A DNA stretch of 64,000 nt, taken from positions 124,001 to 188,000 of the forward strand of contig NZ_WOFH01000004.1 in the NCBI RefSeq assembly GCF_009733595.1, read 5' to 3'. The translations under genes and the position numbers were made by a program. Positions 58,078-64,000 of the stretch are shown here, one piece after another. The stretch is from Actinomadura litoris. Lineage in GTDB: Bacteria > Actinomycetota > Actinomycetes > Streptosporangiales > Streptosporangiaceae. Within the stretch, counting starts at the first letter, position 1; each line of letters starts with the position of its first letter. The notes beneath the pieces were generated by a model, which saw only the letters and a program-made list of their open reading frames with translations, did no database searches and was not told the DNA's origin.

Positions 58078-58293
58078 ACGACCCGGCGCGCTCGTCGGGC
58101 GCCGGGCCAGGTGAACGTCGCCTCGCGAGGTCGTTGCGGGCTGACCGGCCCGCACCGACCGCCACGCCGTGTGCTTGGGCTGACCTCCCTGGGGGAATCC
58201 GCGCGCCACCACTCCTTGCGGCAGCCAGGCCATGCCCACCGCGGCACCCGTTCCGTCAGCGGTCCTCTCCAGAGCAACAGCAAGCTCCGGCCA

Positions 58294-58419
58294 TCAGCAG
58301 CGGGTCCCGCATTGCCCGCTGCTCAGCAGCCTGCACAACGAGTCCCACAGCCGCTGGCCGGCCGCCCCTCGCACCGAGCCCACCAGCCAGGCCAGCGTCC
58401 ACGCCTGCGCGTCCATGCA
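58294..58419. repeat. 126-bp direct repeat, copy B
   Basis: Matches copy A at 50379-50504 (about 93% identical, same strand, no gaps). It starts 217 bp after the epoxide hydrolase stop. Together with copy A it brackets the 7.9-kb segment between them. Possible causes are a duplication during integration, or two ends of a former element. Confidence 0.85.
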
Positions 58420-58806
58420 CTCCCGCAGATCCCCGGTGACCTCGGCGGAGCCCCCCATCTCTCGTCCTGCCGGATCTCCCCGGTATGCGTGCGGGCCGTG
58501 CCGTCAGCACGACGGATCAGCGTTCACCAACTGCTCCGCCGGACCTGCCGCAGGTCGGGCGTGAACCGGCCCAAGAACCGCACGGCCTCTCCCGGCTTAG
58601 TTCCCGGTCCGCGTCCGCCATGAGGACCAGCCGCTCCAACTCGGCGCGCGACGGCGTCCCACCGACCGCCCCGCCCCAGCACCCTCCGAGATCGACAACA
58701 GCGGCCCACGAGGGCTGGAGGTGTCAATCACATAGGTCAATCCTCCAGACGCGCACGAGTTCGCGGAGATGTTCCTCAAGCCTCTTTCCTGGTCGCCGCT
58801 CAGGTT
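58420..58806. other. Gap without a recognisable gene
   Basis: 387 bp to the end of the coiled-coil gene, more AT-rich than the surrounding DNA. On the minus strand a short tail EEHLRELVRVWRIDLCD reads like the end of a lost protein, without a start. The whole gap 58078-58806 holds only the repeat and such remains. Confidence 0.45.
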
Positions 58807-60000
58807 TCAAACCCCAGGCCGGTCCGAAGGGTGTCGTGAGGCGGCCTGCTGTTCGGCGGTAACGGCGCGTTCGCGTTGCGCGTCGGCCTCGGCGCGGGCT
58901 GCGGCGCGTTCGCGTTCCAATGCCTGGAGTTGGGCGCGGTGTCCGGCCTGGGCGACGGCCAGGTCGGTGCGGGCCTGATCGCGCTCCCCACGCATGCGTT
59001 CGGCCGTTTCTTCGGCATCCAACTGCCGGGAGCGGGCCTGGTCGACCTCACGCTCGGCCGCTTCGCGGGCGGTTCGCAGGTCCTGGACGCCCTGCCGGCG
59101 GACGGCGTCGGTCTGCTGCTCGGCGTGTTCCAACCGCGTGGTGAGGTCGCCGATCACCGCGTCCTTCTCGGTGAGGGCCTGACGGGTGGCTGCCAGGTCG
59201 GCGGTCGATGCCTCCAGCCGGGCGGCTCGATCATCGCGCTCGTCCCGTACGCGCTCCAACTCGCCTTGGACCCGCCGCAGGTGCGCCTCGGTCTCGGCGA
59301 GGCGGCGCCTGGTCTCCTCCAGTGCGGCGCGGGCCTGGTTCCCGCTCTTGATGGCCTCGGCGGTCTCCTGCTCGGCCTTGGCCCGGGCGACCTGCTCGGC
59401 GGCCGCGGCGCGTTCTGCCAGGCGGGTCCGCTCGGCGGCCTCGGCGGCGCGCTCGTCGGCCTGCCGGACGGCGTCGCGGGCTGCGTCGGCCTGGTCGCGG
59501 GCGGTCTGCTCGCGGCGTTCGGCGGACCTGCGGGCATTGTCGGCCTCGGTCACGGCGTCACGGGCCTGAGCGATCTCGTTTTCAAGCTCGCTGTTGCGCG
59601 CGGCCAGAGTCTCTTTGAGTTCGGTGAGGGCTTCGGCGTGCTTCTCGTCGCGGTCGGCGGTCTCGCGCAGCAGCCGCGCGTGGGCGCGGCGGGCCGCCTC
59701 CTCCCGGTCGGTCCATGCGATGAGTGTCTGGAGCGGCTGGGCGAGGGCGGCTCCGACGGCCGAGTCACGGGCCCGCCGCGCGGCCTCCTTGCAGTCCTGC
59801 CCGCCGGGTCCCTCCCCGCTGCGGTGGTACTCGCGGCGTCGGCCGGTACCCGCGGGCGCGGGGAGCGGTTCCTGGCACTGCTTGCACCGCCCGTACGGAG
59901 CATCCGGATCCGGTGCGCCGCCAGGCGCGGTGACCACCTCGTCCGTGAGCTGGACACCGGACGGGACGTTGACCGAGGCCTGATCAGGTTCGGAGCGCAT
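58807..60000 (-). CDS. Zinc-finger/coiled-coil protein (KfrA-like plasmid-partition style)
   Basis: A 397-residue protein. A short disordered N-terminus leads to a Cys/His module (CKQC near residues 39-42, His about 59, Cys about 70) that should bind zinc. From about residue 95 to the end the sequence is a continuous charged coiled coil (Ala/Glu/Arg heptads). It resembles plasmid KfrA-type proteins, which bind their own operator and polymerise. ATG at 60000 is preferred: TAGAGT lies 7 nt upstream, giving a leaderless message. Two identical palindromes cover that promoter, suggesting autoregulation. A recombinase gene lies 272 bp to the right on the other strand. The plasmid link is inference. 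Confidence 0.7.
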   Translation of the reverse strand: MRSEPDQASVNVPSGVQLTDEVVTAPGGAPDPDAPYGRCKQCQEPLPAPAGTGRRREYHRSGEGPGGQDCKEAARRARDSAVGAALAQPLQTLIAWTDREEAARRAHARLLRETADRDEKHAEALTELKETLAARNSELENEIAQARDAVTEADNARRSAERREQTARDQADAARDAVRQADERAAEAAERTRLAERAAAAEQVARAKAEQETAEAIKSGNQARAALEETRRRLAETEAHLRRVQGELERVRDERDDRAARLEASTADLAATRQALTEKDAVIGDLTTRLEHAEQQTDAVRRQGVQDLRTAREAAEREVDQARSRQLDAEETAERMRGERDQARTDLAVAQAGHRAQLQALERERAAARAEADAQRERAVTAEQQAASRHPSDRPGV

Positions 60001-60007
60001 GATCACT

Positions 60008-60062
60008 ACTCTAAGGGAGGTTTCGCGAAACCACGATCAGGTTTCAAGGTTTCGCGAAACCT
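60008..60062. promoter_or_regulatory. Two GGTTTCGCGAAACC palindromes over the coiled-coil gene promoter
   Basis: GGTTTCGCGAAACC occurs at 60019-60032 and 60048-60061 (29 bp apart), with a half-site GGTTTC at 60040-60045. The -10 TAGAGT on the minus strand is at 60008-60013 and the gene starts 7 nt later. The sites overlap the -35 to -10 region, so a dimer bound there should repress. The sequence resembles ParB parS (GTTTCACGTGAAAC) but the centre is 2 bp shorter. Confidence 0.75.
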
Positions 60063-60080
60063 GTTTCGTCTTCAGCATCT

Positions 60081-60111
60081 GGTTTGGGTTAATACAGACT
60101 TAACCCCAACC
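60081..60111. promoter_or_regulatory. Imperfect hairpin/dyad between coiled-coil and recombinase genes
   Basis: GGTTTGGGTTAA (60081-60092) and TTAACCCCAACC (60100-60111) pair over 12 bp with one mismatch and a 7-nt loop, in an AT island. It may be an operator or terminator on either side. Confidence 0.4.
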
Positions 60112-60171
60112 GGATTCAAGATCATCGGCTAGGCTCGTGGAACCTGCGCCGTCGCCTCAGGAGGGTTGATC

Positions 60172-60237
60172 ATGCGAGCAGTGTCACGGGACGGCGGCGT
60201 GCCGCGACCTGCGCCGGGTCGCCACCGGATCTCCTAA
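60172..60237 (+). CDS. 21-residue leader-like open reading frame
   Basis: ATG at 60172 is preceded by AGGAGGG at perfect distance, and the frame MRAVSRDGGVPRPAPGRHRIS ends at TAA 60237, 34 bp before the recombinase ATG. TAGGCT about 42 nt upstream of the ATG could be its -10. No homology known. It may be a translated leader that tunes recombinase expression, or chance. Confidence 0.35.
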   Translation: MRAVSRDGGVPRPAPGRHRIS

Positions 60238-60271
60238 CCACCATCTGCGTTCATCACGGAGACCACCAGCC

Positions 60272-61390
60272 ATGTCCACTCTCGGCGACAACCGCGAGCC
60301 TCTCGCCATGCAGACCGCTGTCGGGACGTCCGCGGCCATCCCTCCGATCGAGCAACCGGTAGATCCGGACCATGGTCTGTCGCCCGCCGCAGCCGCACGC
60401 GTCATGGCCGGGCTGGCCGACAACACCAGCAGGGCCTACACGCGACACTGGGCCACCTTCACTCGCTGGTGCGAGCTGACAGGCCGGACCGCGCTACCCG
60501 CCACCCGGGAGACGCTTGCGGAGTACATGCATCACCTGACCGGCACCACCACCCAGTACGGCCGCCCGCCCGCCCCCTCGACCATCGACGCGATGCTCAG
60601 CTGCGTGCAGTCGGCGCACAAGCTCGCCGGACACGACTGCGACGCCCGGCTGGCCCGCATGGCGCTGCGCGCCTACCGCAGGGAGCGCGCCAGCGATCCC
60701 GATCCGGCGCGCCGCTACCGGGCCCGCCGCGCCCCGGAGATCGACCTCGGCGGGCTCCGCGCCATGATCGACGCGATCGGCTCGGCCGCGGAGGCGCACC
60801 GGATCAGCCCGCTGCGTGCCGAGCGCGACCAGGTCGTCCTCGTCCTCGGCTTCGCCATGATGGGCCGCCGCTCGGAAGTCGCCGCGCTGGACATCGAGGA
60901 TCTGACGTTCACCGGGCGCGGCCTGATCGTCGGCGTGCGGCGATCCAAGTCCGACCAGGACGCGATCGGCCGAGAGGTGATCCTCAAACCAGGACGCCGT
61001 CCGCAGACCGACCCGGTCGCCCTGCTCCGCAGCTGGGTGGCCACATTGGACGCGCACGGCATCACCAGCGGCCCGCTGCTACGCGGCATCGACAGGCGCG
61101 ACCACCTGGCCGGTACGTCCGGCTATGCCGGTCGCGGCGCCGGCCGGATCAGCGACGAGACGCTCAACACGATCGTGCGCGACGCTGCCCGGCGCGCCGA
61201 CCTGGACGACGCCGCCAGGTACACCTTCCATGGGCTGCGCGCCGGAGCGGCCACCGCCGCCGCAGAGTCCGGCGCGGCCCCCTCCACCATCCAGGAGCAC
61301 GGCCGCTGGAACAGCCTGGCGATGGTGTTCCGCTACTGGCGGCGCGGCTCGGCATGGGCCAACAACGCCCTGGACGACGTAGGGCTTTGA
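60272..61390 (+). CDS. Tyrosine recombinase (phage/ICE-type integrase)
   Basis: A 372-residue tyrosine recombinase. SAM-like DNA-binding core (about 45-145: NTSRAYTRHWATFTRWC) and catalytic domain with Arg about 200 (GRRSEVAALD), Lys 226, His320-x-x-Arg323 (HGLRAG), a Trp in place of the second His (HGRW) and nucleophile Tyr355 (FRYWRRG). GGAG precedes the ATG. No tRNA or att-like repeat is seen next to it, so the target site is unknown. It is the only complete recombinase of the window. Confidence 0.9.
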   Translation: MSTLGDNREPLAMQTAVGTSAAIPPIEQPVDPDHGLSPAAAARVMAGLADNTSRAYTRHWATFTRWCELTGRTALPATRETLAEYMHHLTGTTTQYGRPPAPSTIDAMLSCVQSAHKLAGHDCDARLARMALRAYRRERASDPDPARRYRARRAPEIDLGGLRAMIDAIGSAAEAHRISPLRAERDQVVLVLGFAMMGRRSEVAALDIEDLTFTGRGLIVGVRRSKSDQDAIGREVILKPGRRPQTDPVALLRSWVATLDAHGITSGPLLRGIDRRDHLAGTSGYAGRGAGRISDETLNTIVRDAARRADLDDAARYTFHGLRAGAATAAAESGAAPSTIQEHGRWNSLAMVFRYWRRGSAWANNALDDVGL

Positions 61391-61538
61391 CCAGGCCCTT
61401 TCTCCTGAAACTACGCCGAGGCGGCGTGGGCGTGCTCGACGGCTACGAGGTCCGTCTCGCGCTTGGGCCGGACCTGTGCACCTCCGAGGGAGCCCCCAGG
61501 GCATTTCCGCGAGGGTCTTGCAGACGTCCGTTTACGCG

Positions 61539-62441
61539 TCAGTCCGGCAGCCAGTGCAGCTCGTGCGCCAGGCTCTTGGCGGCGGCGCGGATGCGGCGGT
61601 GAAGGGGCGACTGCTCGCGCGGGAGGACCAGGTGGAACGTCAAGCTGGGCGCGCCCCGCAGCGGTCGCCAGGTGAGACCGGCCGGTGATGCCGTGGCCGC
61701 GGATTCCCCGGCCGGGGCGAGCGTGACCCCATCGCGCAGGTCGCGCTGAGACATGTCGAAGGAGACAGCGGCCGTGTGGAATCGCGGGCGTGGTCGGGTG
61801 TCCTGGAACAGTGCGGACAGCTGATCGTGGACCACGGGGTTGGCCATACGGTCCGGGAGTCGCAGTGGATAGGCGGCCGCGTCGGCGATCTCGATCTCGG
61901 GGTGTTCGGCCAACGGATGGTGTTGCGACAGCTGGACCCCGATGCGCTGACGCCGCAGCAGGAATCGGCGCACCCCACGGCCCGGCTGTTCACCTCGGGT
62001 GATCCCGGCATCGATGCGGCCGTCGGCGACCGCGGGGGAGATCTCCGGTGTCGCCATCGGGACGGCGCCGACCTCAAGTCCGCTGTTGCCGCGCATCAGC
62101 CTGTCCACCAGGGCCGGTGCCGTCTCTGCCCCGGCGCTGAGGCTGTATCCGATGCGCAGCGTGCCCAGTTCACCGGCCGCCGCGCTCCGGGCGGTGTCCC
62201 AGGCCCGGTCCAGCGCCGCCAGCGCGGGCGGTGCGGACTCCGCCAAAGCCGTACCGGCCGTGGTCAATGCGACGCTACGCGTGTTGCGGACCAGTAGGGC
62301 CGTACCGAGTTCCGCCTCCAACCGGCGCATCCGGGCGCTGAGTGCGGGCTGTGCGATACCGATCCGTGCGGCCGCGCGGGTGAAGTTCAACTCCTGCGCC
62401 AGGACAAGGAAGTACCGCAGGCTCACCGTGTCCGGCGCCAC
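61539..62441 (-). CDS. LysR-family transcriptional regulator
   Basis: A 300-residue regulator. HTH at residues 5-65 (SLRYFLVLAQELNFTRAAARIGIAQPALSARMRRLEAELGTALLVR), linker and effector domain (about 90-295) with IGYSLSAGAETAPALVDRLM. GTG at 62441 has GGGAGG 5 nt upstream. Divergent from a DUF1330 gene (188 bp apart) that it probably activates. In the gap GTCTATC occurs twice, 30 bp apart (62478 and 62508), a candidate binding pair. Ligand unknown. Confidence 0.9.
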   Translation of the reverse strand: MAPDTVSLRYFLVLAQELNFTRAAARIGIAQPALSARMRRLEAELGTALLVRNTRSVALTTAGTALAESAPPALAALDRAWDTARSAAAGELGTLRIGYSLSAGAETAPALVDRLMRGNSGLEVGAVPMATPEISPAVADGRIDAGITRGEQPGRGVRRFLLRRQRIGVQLSQHHPLAEHPEIEIADAAAYPLRLPDRMANPVVHDQLSALFQDTRPRPRFHTAAVSFDMSQRDLRDGVTLAPAGESAATASPAGLTWRPLRGAPSLTFHLVLPREQSPLHRRIRAAAKSLAHELHWLPD

Positions 62442-62629
62442 GTGACCTCCCTGCCGATTGATAACGATCCGTTCTTAGTCTATCGCGTATCGGTCTTTCC
62501 CTCGACCGTCTATCAAGCTCTAACCTGCGCATATGACGATTCAACGGAGCGCAGCACCCATCGCAGGGACCGATCGGCCTGAGTGTCGATTCGAAGTCGG
62601 ACATGGTCGGCCGAACGCAGGAGGTTTCC

Positions 62630-62935
62630 ATGGCTAAGGGCTACTGGGTCAGTGTCTACCCCGCCATTTCCGACCCGGAGGAGCTGGCCGCCTACGACGA
62701 ACTGGCCGGGGCGGCTGTCCAGGCTGGGGGCGGGCGCCTTCTGTCCCTCCTCCCGGCGAATGGCGGTCGAATCGTCGCCCACGAGGCCGGAACCACGCAT
62801 CGCGTCGTCCTGATCGAGTTCGACAGCTTCGAACAGGCCGTCGCGGCATACGAGAGCGAGGCGTACCAGAAGGCGCTGGTGGCCCTCCCCGACGGCTTCG
62901 AGCGCGACTTCCGCATCATCGAAGGCATCGACTGA
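62630..62935 (+). CDS. DUF1330-family protein
   Basis: A 101-residue protein with the DUF1330 dimeric alpha/beta-barrel fold: KGYWVSVYPAISDPEELAAYDELAGAAVQAGGGRLL, VVLIEFDSFEQAVAAYESEAYQ. AGGAGG lies 6 nt before the ATG. Controlled most likely by the divergent LysR protein. Members are thought to bind small molecules or act as monooxygenase-like scaffolds; no activity is proven. Confidence 0.9.
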   Translation: MAKGYWVSVYPAISDPEELAAYDELAGAAVQAGGGRLLSLLPANGGRIVAHEAGTTHRVVLIEFDSFEQAVAAYESEAYQKALVALPDGFERDFRIIEGID

Positions 62936-63305
62936 CCGGCGTGCCCAGCCATCGCTGAGCGTCCGTCACCAGAGGGAAACCGGGAGCGCCGAGCTCGACA
63001 CGGCCCTTCTCCGCCTGGTCGCGGTGCTCGGCGCCGCCCGCGTGCAGCTCCCACGGCCGCAACACCAGCGCGACGCTCATCGGCTGCCGCTGATGGTGGA
63101 CTCCGGGCCCGCTCCCGATCGTGTCTCCGGCTGCCAGGTACTCCCGTTTAGGGCTGGTAGCACGGGCTGGGCGGGGCTGGAGACTCCAGGGTTCGCGGGG
63201 GGACTGGAGGATCCTCAGCGAACCTGGGGCGACGTTGGTCCGTGGGGGGCGTATTCGGTCCTGGGTGCGGGGACGAGGGACGACGTGCGGTGCCGGACGA
63301 TCCGC
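62936..63305. other. Gap without a recognisable complete gene
   Basis: 370 bp. Near 62988-63045 the plus strand reads ELDTALLRLVAVLG, which looks like the middle of an AraC_N regulator, but the frame then breaks; this could be a relic of a regulator of the downstream SDR gene. CTGGAGACTCCAG (about 63173) and other short palindromes are present. No functional gene. Confidence 0.4.
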
Positions 63306-63336
63306 TTGCGTTTGAGCGCGCTCGAACTCCTAGCGT
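63306..63336 (+). promoter_or_regulatory. MerR-style promoter of the SDR gene
   Basis: -35 TTGCGT (63306-63311), 19-bp spacer, -10 TAGCGT (63331-63336), then 7 nt to the ATG. The spacer contains the dyad GAGCGCGCTC. A 19-bp spacer with a central dyad points to activation by a MerR regulator, which is not encoded nearby. Confidence 0.5.
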
Positions 63337-63343
63337 CGTCGGC

Positions 63344-64000
63344 ATGACAGCTCAATCTGGAACTCAGCGGACATGGATCATCACCGGTGCGTCGGCGGGC
63401 TTCGGCCGCGCCATCGCCGAGTGCGCGGTCGGGCGGGGCGACAACGTGGTGCTGGCCGTGCGGCGGCCCCTGTCGGTGGCCGACCTCGCGGACGCCCACC
63501 GCGACCAGGTGCTGGTCGCCGAGCTCGACGTGCGTGACACCGGGCGCGCCGGGGACGTCGTGCGGTCTGCGGTCGACCGGTTCGGCCGGGTGGACGTGCT
63601 GGTGAACAACGCCGGTCGCGGCGTCGTCGGCGCTGCCGAGGAGGTCGGCGCAGAGGAGCTTCGCGCGTCTTTGGAACTGCACCTGCTGGGTCCTGCGGCG
63701 CTCGTGCGGGCCGTCCTGCCGTACTTTCGCGAGCAGGGGTCGGGCACGATCGTGCAGATGAGCAGCCAGGGCGGGCGCACCTCCTTCCCCGGCGTCGGCG
63801 CGTACTCGGCAGGCAAGTTCGCGCTCGAAGGCTGGTCGGAGGCGCTGGCCGGCGAGGTCGCGCCGTTCGGGGTCCGGGTGATGATCGTCGAGCCGAGCCG
63901 GTTCCGCACCTCGTTCAACGCGCCCGACGTGCTCGGGGTCGCCGACGCCAGCGCCGCGTACAACGGGCTGCTGGAAGCCGTCCGCAACGACATGGCGAGC
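63344..64000 (+). CDS. Short-chain dehydrogenase/reductase (cut by the window end)
   Basis: 219 codons are visible and the frame is open at the end. WIITGASAGFGRAIA (about residues 11-25) binds NAD(P), NNAG (about 88-91) is the structural motif, the catalytic Ser is in QMSSQGG (about 140) and YSAGK (about 153-157) gives Tyr and Lys. The N-terminus is preceded by TAGCGT at 7 nt, so the mRNA is probably leaderless. An oxidoreductase of an unknown alcohol or ketone. The protein should end about 60 residues beyond the window. Confidence 0.88.
   Translation, partial: MTAQSGTQRTWIITGASAGFGRAIAECAVGRGDNVVLAVRRPLSVADLADAHRDQVLVAELDVRDTGRAGDVVRSAVDRFGRVDVLVNNAGRGVVGAAEEVGAEELRASLELHLLGPAALVRAVLPYFREQGSGTIVQMSSQGGRTSFPGVGAYSAGKFALEGWSEALAGEVAPFGVRVMIVEPSRFRTSFNAPDVLGVADASAAYNGLLEAVRNDMAS

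Noticed and set aside
60019..60062. True parS site of chromosomal ParB
   Set aside because: parS is GTTTCACGTGAAAC. Here the centre is two bases shorter (GTTTCGCGAAAC), and no parAB genes are near.
62988..63045. AraC-type regulator relic
   Set aside because: ELDTALLRLVAVLG is too short and the frame breaks at once; mentioned only as a hint.
1..64000. CRISPR arrays, rRNA and tRNA genes
   Set aside because: No regularly spaced repeats or RNA gene signatures were found by eye; a covariance-model search could still find a tRNA I missed.

Overview
The window is very GC-rich, densely packed and rich in GTG starts. Several genes start where the transcript probably starts (leaderless mRNAs). Together with the families present (DUF3040, DUF3618, SigJ/ECF41, GlxA, WYL regulators, F420/PPOX-type flavoproteins, HD-Pnk RNA repair), this points to a chromosomal segment of a filamentous actinomycete. 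Something close to Thermomonosporaceae (Actinomadura and relatives) is my best guess, but that is inference from gene style and not a proven assignment. No rRNA, tRNA or CRISPR array was seen.

Left part (1-24.5 kb): fatty-acid desaturase; Nei-type DNA glycosylase; a two-gene K+(Na+)/H+ antiporter of the KhtT/KhtU type; isochorismate synthase behind a leaderless promoter with a palindrome; the biotin transporter component BioY; a spermidine-synthase-like protein; a GlxA regulator divergent from an NQO1-type flavoprotein; a HAD phosphatase; a GHL10 glycosidase lipoprotein; a HATPase anti-sigma-like kinase; a WYL regulator; a frameshifted methyltransferase divergent from a MerR regulator, with a MerR-type 19-bp-spacer promoter between them; a large protein with a degenerate AAA module; an EamA transporter; a drug-efflux type ABC pair divergent from its TetR regulator; and an unusual vWA protein + ARPP-like protein pair.

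Middle part (24.5-45.6 kb): AI-2E-type permease, secreted GH3 glycosidase, PAP2 phosphatase whose 3' end runs antisense into an alpha/beta hydrolase gene, WYL regulator, GNAT acetyltransferase, a holin-like/DUF3618 envelope pair, HSL-type esterase, an RNA-repair cassette (RNA ligase + HD-Pnk end-healing enzyme), a wrecked MFS exporter, methyltransferase, AlkD-like glycosylase, Tat-exported vanadium haloperoxidase homologue, aldo/keto reductase divergent from TetR, MFS exporter, VOC protein, and a PPOX-YciI pair.

Right part (45.6-64 kb) is an accessory region with scrambled mobile DNA. It holds a degenerate Tn3-family transposase, a secreted S1 protease of visibly lower GC, a degenerate Tn3-type resolvase, fragments of a tyrosine recombinase and of further serine recombinases, and a 126-bp direct repeat (about 93% identical) at 50.4 and 58.3 kb. 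That repeat brackets a SigJ/ECF41 sigma factor with its oxidoreductase, a PPOX protein, a double-frameshifted resolvase, a resolvase-hypothetical-S1-domain operon and an epoxide hydrolase. To its right lie a zinc-finger/coiled-coil protein under two GGTTTCGCGAAACC palindromes (a plasmid-partition-like arrangement), a complete tyrosine recombinase, a LysR/DUF1330 divergent pair and a short-chain dehydrogenase cut by the window end.

Many genes sit next to their own regulator with a readable dyad or direct repeat between them (TetR/ABC, TetR/AKR, MerR/methyltransferase, LysR/DUF1330, GlxA/NQO1). The window can therefore be read as a string of small self-regulated stress, transport and secondary-metabolism modules, followed by a decaying integration hot spot.
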